Assembly: GCA_030538275.1 (NCBI GenBank)
Contig: JAUNUH010000001.1
Span: 186,001 to 250,000 of the forward strand
Origin: Flavobacteriaceae bacterium
GTDB taxonomy: Bacteria > Bacteroidota > Bacteroidia > Flavobacteriales > Weeksellaceae
Length of the DNA stretch: 64,000 nt
Reading direction: 5' to 3'
In this document: positions 54,706 through 63,480 of the stretch, one piece after another
Numbering within the stretch: position 1 is the first letter of the stretch
Layout: each line of letters starts with the position of its first letter
Translations under genes and position numbers: made by a program
The notes under the pieces: generated by a model
Told to the model about the DNA's origin: nothing
The model's input: only the letters and a program-made list of their open reading frames with translations
Databases searched by the model: none

Positions 54706-55233
54706 ATGAACGAAGAACATTTCACACCCGAGTACAATAGAGATTATGTATCGCGTGTATTTAGAGACAGAGCTAGTGCAGATAGAGCATTTGACGAATT
54801 GGAGTCACGTGGTTATACCAAAGACGAAATCAACGTAATGTTGTCTGACAGAACCAGAGACGAGCATTTTGGAAACGAAAGCATCGATAGCGAATTAGGC
54901 GACAAAGTTGCAGAAAATGCAGGTAAAGGTTCGCTTATAGGAGGCGGAATCGGAGCCACAATTGGTGCCATTGCAGCCATAGGTTCTAATGTGATTTTCC
55001 CCGGATTGGGGTTGGTTGTAGCTGGACCATTGGCAGCAGGTCTCGCAGGAGCCGGAGCTGGAGCAGCAACTGGAGGGCTTATTGGTGCACTTACGGGTGC
55101 AGGCGTACCAGAAGATGAGGCTACTCGATACAAAGATGAAATACAAGATGGCGGAATCTATATGGGATTCAAACCTAGAAATGAAGAAGAGGGTAGAGAA
55201 TTATATGACCGTTGGTACTCTGATGAGTTTTAA
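54706..55233 (+). CDS. YflT/GSP17M-like general stress protein with glycine zipper
   Basis: 175 residues. The N-terminal module (YVSRVFRDRASADRAFDELESRGYTKDEINVMLSD) resembles the heat-induced stress protein YflT/GS17M family. The middle (about 65-140) is a glycine/alanine-rich zipper with GxxxG repeats, possibly membrane-inserting. A short acidic tail follows. Located next to the flavoprotein stress gene, suggesting a shared stress response; regulation was not seen in the 191-base gap before it. Confidence 0.82.
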   Translation: MNEEHFTPEYNRDYVSRVFRDRASADRAFDELESRGYTKDEINVMLSDRTRDEHFGNESIDSELGDKVAENAGKGSLIGGGIGATIGAIAAIGSNVIFPGLGLVVAGPLAAGLAGAGAGAATGGLIGALTGAGVPEDEATRYKDEIQDGGIYMGFKPRNEEEGRELYDRWYSDEF

Positions 55234-55257
55234 ATTTCATTTGTAACAATGTTAAAT

Positions 55258-55292
55258 AATCACTTGGATTCAAATTCAAGTGATTTTTTTTT
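55258..55292 (+). terminator. Rho-independent terminator after the YflT-like gene
   Basis: AATCACTTG (55258-55266) pairs perfectly with CAAGTGATT (55277-55285), with a 10-base loop, and a T-run follows. Confidence 0.85.
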
Positions 55293-55432
55293 GCATATTA
55301 AATTGAATTAAATGGATTGACTTTAGTCAAAACTCATTTCATATCCGTACAGGAATAAAAGTCATCAATTATGAAAAAAAGAATTCGAATAGCTGCTTTC
55401 TCTTATTTAAATTAGCCAAAATTAAGTCTTTT

Positions 55433-56833
55433 TTATTGTGAAGTACTTTTTAAATTATCACCATCTGTAGGGTGTAATTTTCTGAAAACCAAGGAAGAAA
55501 GTATCGTTAAAAATCCTATAACCACAAAAGTAAAACGAAAAGCAGTATGAATATTTCCTTGAGTTAATGCGTCATTGGTTTGAAAAAAATTGAGTACAGC
55601 CATACCAATACCAATACCAAAACCAATTGCAAGTTGTTGATTTACCGTAAGTAAACTATTTCCTGAGCTATTTTGATAATTTCTGAGGTTTGAGAGCGCA
55701 ATAGTGTTCATTGCGGTAAATTGTAAAGAATTAAGCAAACCCAAGACGAAAACTACAGGTATAAACCAAAAAATAGAAGATTGCAATCCTGGAATGGCAA
55801 ATGTACAGATTAAAAAACCTAACATTATAGTGTTGAATCTCAAAATATTACGATATCCGAATTTATCAATCAATGGAATTACTACGGGTTTCATAATCAT
55901 AGCTCCCAAAGCAAGTGGAGCTACAATCCAGCCTGCCGTTGATGCGGATTTTCCATAAGCAATCTGGATAACTAAAGGTATGAGTAATGGAATAGAACTA
56001 ATTCCTAATCGTGTGAGCAAATTTCCTATGATTCCAAGACGGAAAGTTCTCACTTGAAATAAATGTAAAGGAAATAAAGGATTTTCTTTTTTTAATGCAT
56101 GTCTATAATATAAATACAAAGCTATAAAACCGGCCAATAATAATACTAAAATAATAGAAACTCGATGGCTATGACCCAACATTTCCAATCCAACAGAAAG
56201 TAAAATAGAGGCGGAGCCGAAGATGAGAAAACCGGCTAAATCTAGTTTGGGATTTTCATCTTTGAAATCAGGCATATATTTCAAACTGAAAATAATTCCT
56301 AAAATTCCCATGGGAATATTAATAATAAAAATCCAGTGCCAACTCATCATTTCTACAAGATATCCACCGACAAGTGGCCCCAAGATAGGGCCGATGAGCG
56401 CAGGAATTACGGCGAAATTCATGGCTTGTACCAACTCATGTTTGGGATAAGTCTTTATCATTGTCAATCGTGCTACAGGTGTCATAAATGCACCACCCAA
56501 ACCTTGAAAAACCCGCGCCATATCCAGTTGCAACAGACTTGTGGACAATGCACAGAATACCGAACCTAAACTGAAAAGTACTATAGCGGTAATAAAAATT
56601 TTTCTAGTTCCGAATTTGTCTGCTAAAAATCCACTTACAGGGATAAAAAGCGCCAGCGTGAGCACATAACTTATAATGGCCGATTGCATAGCAAGTGCAG
56701 ATTCGTTGAGATCTTCGGCAATGGCTGGTAAAGCCGTATTGAGTATTGTCGAATCCAGCATTTGCATAAAAATCGCTACGGCGACAATATACGGTAAGAA
56801 TTTTCTGACCCTAGGATTGATTGCGGGATTCAT
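55433..56833 (-). CDS. MFS transporter, DHA2/EmrB-QacA type
   Basis: 466 residues with about 14 membrane helices. Family motifs are LDSTILNTALPAIAEDL (motif D1), GFLADKFGTRKIF (motif A), and GGAFMTPVARL (motif B-like), with GPILGPLVGGYLVE (motif C of drug exporters). It is probably a proton-coupled exporter of toxic compounds; substrate unknown. The minus-strand -7 box ends 5 bases before its ATG, predicting a leaderless mRNA. Confidence 0.92.
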   Translation of the reverse strand: MNPAINPRVRKFLPYIVAVAIFMQMLDSTILNTALPAIAEDLNESALAMQSAIISYVLTLALFIPVSGFLADKFGTRKIFITAIVLFSLGSVFCALSTSLLQLDMARVFQGLGGAFMTPVARLTMIKTYPKHELVQAMNFAVIPALIGPILGPLVGGYLVEMMSWHWIFIINIPMGILGIIFSLKYMPDFKDENPKLDLAGFLIFGSASILLSVGLEMLGHSHRVSIILVLLLAGFIALYLYYRHALKKENPLFPLHLFQVRTFRLGIIGNLLTRLGISSIPLLIPLVIQIAYGKSASTAGWIVAPLALGAMIMKPVVIPLIDKFGYRNILRFNTIMLGFLICTFAIPGLQSSIFWFIPVVFVLGLLNSLQFTAMNTIALSNLRNYQNSSGNSLLTVNQQLAIGFGIGIGMAVLNFFQTNDALTQGNIHTAFRFTFVVIGFLTILSSLVFRKLHPTDGDNLKSTSQ

Positions 56834-56838
56834 GCAGG

Positions 56839-56846
56839 CAAAATTA
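56839..56846 (-). promoter_or_regulatory. -7 box (TAATTTTG, minus strand) of the MFS gene
   Basis: CAAAATTA on the plus strand. Five bases (CCTGC) separate it from the ATG at 56833, so the transcript should start at or next to the start codon. Confidence 0.5.
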
Positions 56847-56895
56847 ACAAATACATACTAGGAAAAGGCCTTTTAATTTGAATTTTATGAATTTT

Positions 56896-57882
56896 CTATT
56901 TTTCCAGTCTGGATTTCAACATACAAAGCAAACCAATTTCTGATCGTGACAAGGACGCTGATTGCTCAAGTAATTTATCAATTTCAGTTTCAAAATATCG
57001 TAGTGTATGTCCATTTATGTATTCATCTATCACACGTGGGTCGATATAGGAACTTCGGGCTACGGCAGGCGTATTTCCAAGTTTTTCAGACACTTTTACC
57101 ACAGCAGAACGAATGTTTTTGTCTAATTTTTTTTGATCTTCTTCTTCCAGAACGCCCAACTCATCTAGCGCAATGGCGGCAATCATAGTTCCTGACCAGG
57201 TTCTGAAATCTTTGGCAGAAAATTCTTCACCCATATGTTCACGAATGTATGCATTCAAATCTTCACTTTTCACATCGATTAATTGCCCATTTTCATCTAG
57301 ATATTTGAAAATTTCATATCCTGGTAAATTATCAATTTCTTGAACGATTTTGGCCAGTTTTTTATCTACAATATGTTTTTCCTGCTCTTTACCCGATTTT
57401 CCTGTATAGGAAAAAATCATTTCGTCACCTTCAATACTCAAATGCTTGCTTCTCATAGTGGTAAGTCCATAACTTTTATTTTCTTTTGAATAGGTGTCGC
57501 TTCCCGGTCGGAAGAAGGCTGTCTCGAGCAACCTCACCATTACAGCCAAAACTTTTTCGCGTGAAAGTGTTTTCTTTCGCATGTGCTGCCCTGTTACACG
57601 ACGCATGTGTTCCAGTTGATCTGCAAAATCAATAATTCTGTCAAATTTTTCTGAATCTTTCTTAGCTCTAAATTTAGGGCTGTAGATATATTGCTTTCTA
57701 CCTTTATCATCACGACCAGTAACCCATAAATCAGCTGATTTTTTTGAAGAAATTTCCACATCTGTCCATGCTGGAGGAATAACCATAGAGGCAAACCATT
57801 CCTTCAACTTATTGTCTGTAACGGTTTTACCATTTGCATCTTTATAAGTAAAACCCTTGCCATGTTTTTTTCGGTAATACAT
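56896..57882 (-). CDS. DNA topoisomerase IB
   Basis: 328 residues from the ATG at 57882 (a frame from 57915 adds 11 residues). It is the poxvirus/eukaryote-like type IB enzyme that relaxes supercoils. Visible catalytic residues: Arg in the RRVTGQHMRKK region, KDFRTWSGT (Arg near 230), and the Tyr nucleophile in RSSYIDPRVIDEY (about 288). Such enzymes occur in many Bacteroidota. Monocistronic, 102 bases from the HMA gene. Confidence 0.92.
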   Translation of the reverse strand: MYYRKKHGKGFTYKDANGKTVTDNKLKEWFASMVIPPAWTDVEISSKKSADLWVTGRDDKGRKQYIYSPKFRAKKDSEKFDRIIDFADQLEHMRRVTGQHMRKKTLSREKVLAVMVRLLETAFFRPGSDTYSKENKSYGLTTMRSKHLSIEGDEMIFSYTGKSGKEQEKHIVDKKLAKIVQEIDNLPGYEIFKYLDENGQLIDVKSEDLNAYIREHMGEEFSAKDFRTWSGTMIAAIALDELGVLEEEDQKKLDKNIRSAVVKVSEKLGNTPAVARSSYIDPRVIDEYINGHTLRYFETEIDKLLEQSASLSRSEIGLLCMLKSRLEK

Positions 57883-57978
57883 GATTTTCTGAATTTTGAA
57901 AATCAACTTTACCAAAAACTAATCCATTTCAAACCGATATAGGCTTTCAAATTTTCATTTTCGAAAATAAATGGAATA

Positions 57979-58194
57979 TCAGCATTCAGAGATTTCGTAC
58001 AAATTACCACCGGCTTTTACAGCATCCTGAATTTCTTTGGCCGAAATATCACGATCAGAGGTAATAGATATTTCATTGTGTTCTAAACTCACATCAGCCG
58101 TCAGAACACCTGGCAGCATAAAAATAATATCTTGTACAATTTGCACACATCCCGTGCACATAATTCCATTAATTTTGAATTTTTTGGTCATCAT
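57979..58194 (-). CDS. Heavy-metal-associated (HMA) domain protein
   Basis: 71 residues of a single ferredoxin-like HMA domain with the metal motif MCTGC (12-16) and a C-terminal extra Cys (EISEC). It resembles CopZ-type copper chaperones, though no copper ATPase gene adjoins. The first two codons are both ATG. A -7 box on the minus strand may lie at 58283-58290. Confidence 0.88.
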   Translation of the reverse strand: MMTKKFKINGIMCTGCVQIVQDIIFMLPGVLTADVSLEHNEISITSDRDISAKEIQDAVKAGGNLYEISEC

Positions 58195-58275
58195 AAAATA
58201 GGAATAAGCAATTGGTATAAAATTATGAATTTTATTTAAATTAGAAACTATAAATTTTTAAAATATTTTTTTGTG

Positions 58276-58290
58276 AAATTTGCAAATTTA
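58276..58290. promoter_or_regulatory. 14-base palindrome and minus-strand -7 box before the HMA gene
   Basis: AAATTTGCAAATTT (58276-58289) is perfectly palindromic. Its right part, CAAATTTA (58283-58290), reads TAAATTTG on the minus strand, a -7 box 88 bases upstream of the HMA start. It sits in the 315-base gap between the divergent HMA and rpsF genes. The rest of that gap is AT-rich, with only the rpsF -7 box recognisable. Confidence 0.35.
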
Positions 58291-58476
58291 ACACCAAATT
58301 TTACTCAAATATTTTGTATTTCGTAGATTAGGAATTTAGACAAGACAAAAATATTTCATTCGATTAGGAATGGATAATCACTTGTATAATCTTAAGTTAC
58401 TATGGATTAAGTATTTTTTTGGTGAATGAAGTATTTAATTTGTATAAATATTTTTTTTCAATTCGGTAAAATATTG

Positions 58477-58484
58477 TACTTTTG
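58477..58484 (+). promoter_or_regulatory. -7 box (TACTTTTG) of the rpsF operon
   Basis: TACTTTTG matches TAnnTTTG and lies 25 bases before the rpsF ATG. The predicted leader of about 20 bases leaves no room for an S6/S18 leader structure. Confidence 0.6.
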
Positions 58485-58509
58485 CACTCCAATTCAAAAT
58501 TTTTAATTA

Positions 58510-58851
58510 ATGAATCAATATGAAACTGTTTTCATTTTAACTCCCGTTCTATCTGACTCACAGGTGGAGGAAGCAGTTAAAAAATTCGAAGACTTCTTAA
58601 AGGAAAAGAAGGCTGACATTGTACACCAGGAGAATTGGGGTTTGCGCAAATTGGCGTATCCCATTCAATTAAAAAGAAATGGATTTTATCATTTGGTAGA
58701 ATTCAAAGCCGAGGGTGATGTAATTGCAGAGCTAGAGCTTATGTTTAAAAGAGATGAACGTGTTATACGTTTTTTAACCGTGAAATTAGATAAACACGGT
58801 ATTGATTGGGCTGCACAACGCAGAGAAAATAAAAAAGCATCGTCTAACTAA
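58510..58851 (+). CDS. rpsF: 30S ribosomal protein S6
   Basis: 113 residues with the S6 pattern ([37 protein letters not shown]). It binds the 16S central domain with S18. First gene of rpsF-rpsR-rplI; unlike many bacteria there is no ssb gene between rpsF and rpsR. Confidence 0.97.
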   Translation: MNQYETVFILTPVLSDSQVEEAVKKFEDFLKEKKADIVHQENWGLRKLAYPIQLKRNGFYHLVEFKAEGDVIAELELMFKRDERVIRFLTVKLDKHGIDWAAQRRENKKASSN

Positions 58852-58864
58852 AAAATAGAGAATT

Positions 58865-59167
58865 ATGGCAATTGATGAAATGGCAAAAAAAGTGGCTGAA
58901 GGCGGTGAATCAGAGATCCGTTATTTAACCCCAATAGATATCGAAACGCAATCAACAGAAATGTTTTGTCGTTTTAAAAAGTTTGGAATCAAGTATGTAG
59001 ATTATAAAGATGTTGATTTTCTGTTACAGTTTGTAAATGAGCAAGGAAAAATTCTTCCTCGCAGATATACAGGAACTTCATTAAAATATCAAAGAAAAGT
59101 TGCACAGGCTATTAAACGTGCCCGTCATATTGCAATTTTGCCTTTTGAATCCGATTTATTGAAATAA
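58865..59167 (+). CDS. rpsR: 30S ribosomal protein S18
   Basis: 100 residues with the S18 core [22 protein letters not shown] and [26 protein letters not shown]. Bacteroidota S18 carry an N-terminal extension, here about 28 residues ([20 protein letters not shown]). Spacing 13 bases after rpsF. Confidence 0.97.
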   Translation: MAIDEMAKKVAEGGESEIRYLTPIDIETQSTEMFCRFKKFGIKYVDYKDVDFLLQFVNEQGKILPRRYTGTSLKYQRKVAQAIKRARHIAILPFESDLLK

Positions 59168-59194
59168 TAACCCTTATTTATAAAACAGAATAGA

Positions 59195-59641
59195 ATGAAC
59201 GTAATATTACAGGAAGATTTAGAAAATCTTGGTTTTGAGTTCGAAATCGTATCAGTGAAGCCGGGTTATGCTAGAAATTTTTTGATTCCGCAAGGAAAGG
59301 CAAAAGAAGCGACTACTAAAAATTTGGCAGAATTGAACCAAATTATGGAAAGTCGTAGAGAGCAAGAAGAAACTGCTATTGCTTCTGCCAAAGAAATTAT
59401 TGCAGCTATGGAAGGTCTTACTATTGAATTACCTGCCAAAGTTGGCGAAGGCGACAGATTATTTGGATCTGTAAACAACGCAGATTTAACAGATTTCTTG
59501 AATAAAAATGGTGTAAACGTAGAGCGCAAGCATGTACAAATTCTTGGTCGGAACATTAAACGTCTAGGTCACTATCATGCAGTTTTGAAACCTCACAGAG
59601 AGATTCAACACGAGTTTACATTTGATGTGATTGCAGAATAA
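59195..59641 (+). CDS. rplI: 50S ribosomal protein L9
   Basis: 148 residues with the N-terminal L9 signature VKPGYARNFLIPQGKA and a C-terminal RNA-binding domain (RLFGSVNNADLTDFL). Last gene of the operon, 27 bases after rpsR, followed by a strong terminator. Confidence 0.97.
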   Translation: MNVILQEDLENLGFEFEIVSVKPGYARNFLIPQGKAKEATTKNLAELNQIMESRREQEETAIASAKEIIAAMEGLTIELPAKVGEGDRLFGSVNNADLTDFLNKNGVNVERKHVQILGRNIKRLGHYHAVLKPHREIQHEFTFDVIAE

Positions 59642-59665
59642 TCATTATAAAATGACACAAAAAAT

Positions 59666-59697
59666 AGCCGTCTTCTTTCATTGAGACGGCTTTTTTT
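59666..59697 (+). terminator. Rho-independent terminator after rplI
   Basis: AGCCGTCT (59666-59673) pairs perfectly with AGACGGCT (59684-59691), loop 10 bases, then seven T. Confidence 0.9.
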
Positions 59698-59722
59698 GTA
59701 AATATTTTTTGGTTCAATACTT

Positions 59723-60241
59723 CTACGATTTCATCGCCTCATTCAAATTATCAAATAATTTTTTCTCTTTATCGCTATATTGCGTGCCTCCAAACCCGAA
59801 GAAATCTCCTTCGGTTCCGGCATGCGCCACATCAGATGCAATGTCTGCGAGCCAAGTTTTGAATTCTTCTACAACATGAGGTTCTTCTTTTGTTTCTAGA
59901 ATATCAATTGCCCGCGCAGCATCTTCCATCACAATTGCTGCCAATCCTTCACCATCACGCACATCATTGGATTTCATTTTATCCAAAATCGCCTCGCGTT
60001 TTTCCTTGGCATCACTCATAGCGCTTTCTATGGATTCCATATTGGGCATCATGGCTTGAATCAACTCATTGTCAGGATATTTTTCTTTTGCAGCCTTCCA
60101 GGCTTTGCTGTGCGCCATCATTTCTTTGGTGGTGCCAACAATGCCGCTAGCCGCAATTCCAGACATAGCAAGACCTACCAGATGCGGTAGAGAACTTACT
60201 ACTTCCCATTCTTCTTCGGTGTAATTTTCTAATTTTCGCAT
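59723..60241 (-). CDS. Unknown helical protein at the end of the amidoligase operon
   Basis: 172 residues, mostly helical, acidic, without signal peptide. The N-terminal half has SSLPHLVGLAMSGIAASGIVGTTKEM, a small-residue helix; the second half is hydrophilic with DGEGLAAIVMEDAARAIDI. I do not recognise the family. It is 50 bases downstream of the ATP-grasp gene on the same strand, so it may be part of that operon or have its own promoter. Confidence 0.7.
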   Translation of the reverse strand: MRKLENYTEEEWEVVSSLPHLVGLAMSGIAASGIVGTTKEMMAHSKAWKAAKEKYPDNELIQAMMPNMESIESAMSDAKEKREAILDKMKSNDVRDGEGLAAIVMEDAARAIDILETKEEPHVVEEFKTWLADIASDVAHAGTEGDFFGFGGTQYSDKEKKLFDNLNEAMKS

Positions 60242-60291
60242 AATATATAATTTTATACGGTTGAAGTTACAAAAAAATATATTACACCATC

Positions 60292-61488
60292 CTATGCATC
60301 CAATTCAAAAAATGCAATACTGCTGCCGGTCCATATTTTTTCTAATCCCAAATGGTCCACATTTACCTTATCAGATTTAGTCATACGTACCAGATTGATT
60401 TGCGCCTGAGGTCGTTTCTCTCCTGGCATCCATGTATAAAGCATGCGCAATTCGGCTTTGGCTTTTTCTCCATTCAAATCTTCAAAAATGGGTGCATAAT
60501 TTTTCTTTTTCTGAAGAATAAAATTTTCAGGATTTTTTAATTGTTGAACATCATTTTGAGTGGGATGAATGATGACACCCTTACCGGCAAAAGAAAACAA
60601 AGGTTTCAATACATAATCTTCTAATTTTTCTGAAGATGGAAATTCGTTTACAAAGTAAGATGCAGGTACATAATTGTGCTTTAACAACGGTAAAATAATT
60701 TTGGAAATTTTAAAAAACCAATCAGGGTGGGTTACCCAAGAAATATGAACATCGTCGGTAATATCAAAATTTAATTTCAAATTTTTGTGCGAAAGTAATT
60801 CATCAAAAATCAATCGATTGTAAATTCTGTAAATCGGTGTTTCCACCCCCTCGCGAATGTAGTATAAATCGTTATTTTCCTTATAAACTTCGGTGATACA
60901 AACGGGTTTGATGCCTAATTCTTCTTTGGTGAGCGCAAAGTCTATCCCTGTTTTTTGTTCGCGTGTATATAGATCGAGCAACACAACATTTTGTGGATTA
61001 TAATCTTTGATAATCAGTTTTTTTAAATGCTGGGTATAAGTATTTCCGTCAAATTTTTTATGTGGTAGAATAGAGAAATTATCTGGAATATTATAATGTT
61101 TTAAAAATTGTTCGGCAAGATGTTTTTGATAAAAGAAAAGTGATGGAAAAGCTTGAATTTCAATTAATTGAGGTTCTATTTCTCCATTTTCATTTTCGCA
61201 AATTCCAAAATCTATGGCCAAGAAATGAAAATGATTTGAATGTCCTGGTACGTCTAGATTTTTGGGAATTGAATCTTCACGAACTATATTCCCATGCAGA
61301 ATTTGGTCAATAATAGATTCAGAAGCTTCCAATACTTTTTTTCCAAAAGCTTTATCCAGAAAAATAGGTGATTCGGCTATTCTGAAACCAGTTTTGTAAA
61401 TGGGAAAGGAATGAAAATAATCAAAAATTTCCTTTTGTTTATTGTCTGAATATTCCTTGTTGAATTTTTCACGAACTTCCTTTATCAT
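60292..61488 (-). CDS. ATP-grasp ligase-like protein
   Basis: 398 residues. The C-terminal half shows ATP-grasp features: VLKPLFSFAGKGVIIHP (about 292-308, the nucleotide lysine and glycine loop), FILQKKKNY and ELRMLYTW. The N-terminal half (about 1-200) has conserved-looking SNHFHFLAIDFG and EIQAFPSLFFYQ. It is likely to form a carboxylate-amine or -thiol bond; substrate unknown. 11 bases after the glutamine amidotransferase gene in a tight operon. Confidence 0.75.
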   Translation of the reverse strand: MIKEVREKFNKEYSDNKQKEIFDYFHSFPIYKTGFRIAESPIFLDKAFGKKVLEASESIIDQILHGNIVREDSIPKNLDVPGHSNHFHFLAIDFGICENENGEIEPQLIEIQAFPSLFFYQKHLAEQFLKHYNIPDNFSILPHKKFDGNTYTQHLKKLIIKDYNPQNVVLLDLYTREQKTGIDFALTKEELGIKPVCITEVYKENNDLYYIREGVETPIYRIYNRLIFDELLSHKNLKLNFDITDDVHISWVTHPDWFFKISKIILPLLKHNYVPASYFVNEFPSSEKLEDYVLKPLFSFAGKGVIIHPTQNDVQQLKNPENFILQKKKNYAPIFEDLNGEKAKAELRMLYTWMPGEKRPQAQINLVRMTKSDKVNVDHLGLEKIWTGSSIAFFELDA

Positions 61489-61499
61489 GATATAAATGA

Positions 61500-62330
61500 T
61501 TAAACATTAATGAATTGAGGTTTGAGTGCTTCTGCAGATTTTCTAAGAAATGTAGGAATCATGGTTTTTTCTGTCAACATGATTTTTTCATCATCATCTA
61601 GGTGATTCAAAATCATTTGATACTTTTGCTCTCCAAATTTTTGAATAATATTTTGTTTTCTTTCTGGTTGTGAAAAGTGAAAACGCATGCCTATGGCATC
61701 TGCTTCGGGATGAAATTGAGTTCCAAAAATTTCTTCAGAAAACCGAATGGCCATTACCGCTCGTTCGAGTTCTACATAGGGTCGAATTTTTTCTAAAGCT
61801 ACGATTTGCGCTCCCATTTCTTTCAATATTTTATCATTGGGTTCAACCACTTGAAAGTCTCTGGAATCTACTGCAAAAAAGGGATTTGGCAATCCTTCAA
61901 AAAGAATTTCATCCATTCCATTTTCGAATTTGTGCACAGGCATTATACCAAAGGAGGTGGATCTTCTAGGGCTTACCACGCCACATTCCCAGTGATAACA
62001 AGCCAATTGAAACGAATGGCAAATTAAAAAAGCGAATTTTTTCTTTTCATTTCGTTTATTATGTATAAATATTCTATCCAGAAATTCATTAAATTTAAAT
62101 TCCCATTCCTCTCCAGTAGGGTAGGGAGAACCCGGGCCACCACTTGATATAAAGATGTCATATTTGGACAATAGAGGAACTTCATTTTTTTGTCTCACAT
62201 CAAAAATGTCATAAGTTCCGTCAAATTCAGTTTGTGTAAAAAACTGCTCTACCAGACCTATGATACAACGCATTCCTTGATTTGGAACGCCATTGTTCAT
62301 GTCTAGAATTGCAATTCTCAGATTTTTCAT
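61500..62330 (-). CDS. Class-I glutamine amidotransferase-like protein
   Basis: 276 residues with an intact-looking class-I triad: Cys104 in LICHSFQLA and His with Glu in GTQFHPEADA. SGGPGSPYP is the oxyanion-side loop. It should release ammonia, or act as a gamma-glutamyl hydrolase. About 50 residues after the triad (DEKIMLTEKTMIPTFLRK) form an extra helical tail. It is between GCS2 and ATP-grasp genes, with 11-base gaps on both sides. Confidence 0.83.
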   Translation of the reverse strand: MKNLRIAILDMNNGVPNQGMRCIIGLVEQFFTQTEFDGTYDIFDVRQKNEVPLLSKYDIFISSGGPGSPYPTGEEWEFKFNEFLDRIFIHNKRNEKKKFAFLICHSFQLACYHWECGVVSPRRSTSFGIMPVHKFENGMDEILFEGLPNPFFAVDSRDFQVVEPNDKILKEMGAQIVALEKIRPYVELERAVMAIRFSEEIFGTQFHPEADAIGMRFHFSQPERKQNIIQKFGEQKYQMILNHLDDDEKIMLTEKTMIPTFLRKSAEALKPQFINV

Positions 62331-62341
62331 TCGTTTAGATT

Positions 62342-63442
62342 TTATAATCCTTTGGCGGTTTCAGAAATAATTAAATCTACCACATCTTTCAGGTCATTTC
62401 TTTTATCGAAAGCCGAGAGTTGGCGATCTGCACCTGTTCCGTCTGTTAAAATTTGATGCACATAATTCACCTCTTTTCGACAATCTAGCTCATCTACCAC
62501 ATCGTCTATAAACTCGAGAAGTTCAATAATCAATTCGTTGAATGGTCTTTCCTTTTCTTGGCCAAAATCTATCATCATGGCTTCTGTTCCATAACGTGCT
62601 GCGCGCCATTTATTTTCTGCAATTAATGCTCGTCTATAACCTCTAAAATCTAGATTATTTAAGTGTAATTTTCTTACTTTGGCTGTTACAGCTTGGCACA
62701 ATGCCGCTATACAAATAGTTTCTTCTAATCGCATAGGTATATCACACATTCTAAATTCTAGCGTAGGGTAAACCGGGTGTAATCGTACATCCCACCAGAT
62801 TTTTTTGGCATTATCAATACTATTGGTTTTGATGAGTAAATCAATAAAATTGTCATACTCTCCAACACTGCCAAAGTAGGGAGGGATGCCTGTTCTTGGA
62901 AATTTATCAAATACCTTTGATCTATAGGATTTGAAGCCAGTATTGCGACCAACCCAAAATGGTGAATTGGTAGAAAGTGCATAAATATGGGGTAAGAAAT
63001 ATCTCACTACGTTCATCAATCGCAATCCTTCTGTTCGGTCTGGGATTCCTACGTGTACATGTAGTCCAAAAATGAGGTTTGAACGTGCAACATCACGCAT
63101 TTCATTTACAATCTCGGCATATCTTGGATTTTCTGTAATATCTTGGTCATACCAATGTGAAAAAGGATGTGTACCAGCGGCACCAATAGCCAATCCTTGT
63201 GCGGCAGCAATTTGCAATAGATTTTTTCTTAAGAATTTAATCTCTTCACCTGCTTCCCTTGCAGTCATACAAATTCCGGTTTCCATTTCAATAACGGCTT
63301 GGTGCATTTCAGATTTAATGCGCTCTTTGAGAATGGCCTGACCTCCTTCAATAATTTTTGAAACATGAGAACGGAGTTCCCTGGTTTCGGGGTCTATGAT
63401 TTGATATTCTTCTTCGATGCCGAGGGTAAAGATATGTTTCAT
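62342..63442 (-). CDS. Carboxylate-amine ligase of the GCS2/YbdK family
   Basis: 366 residues with the family hallmark GIEEEYQIID (8-17), EMETGIC, FGLHVHVGIPD (about 123-133) and the arginine-rich VRLHPVYPTLEFRMCDIPMR. Homologues have weak glutamate-cysteine ligase activity in vitro. In this operon it probably makes an amide bond between a carboxylate and an amine on an unknown metabolite or peptide. Spacing is 38 bases after the RimK-like gene. Confidence 0.9.
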   Translation of the reverse strand: MKHIFTLGIEEEYQIIDPETRELRSHVSKIIEGGQAILKERIKSEMHQAVIEMETGICMTAREAGEEIKFLRKNLLQIAAAQGLAIGAAGTHPFSHWYDQDITENPRYAEIVNEMRDVARSNLIFGLHVHVGIPDRTEGLRLMNVVRYFLPHIYALSTNSPFWVGRNTGFKSYRSKVFDKFPRTGIPPYFGSVGEYDNFIDLLIKTNSIDNAKKIWWDVRLHPVYPTLEFRMCDIPMRLEETICIAALCQAVTAKVRKLHLNNLDFRGYRRALIAENKWRAARYGTEAMMIDFGQEKERPFNELIIELLEFIDDVVDELDCRKEVNYVHQILTDGTGADRQLSAFDKRNDLKDVVDLIISETAKGL

Positions 63443-63480
63443 AAGGATTATTTTTTGAATGAGTTTCCTAGTTTAAGTGT

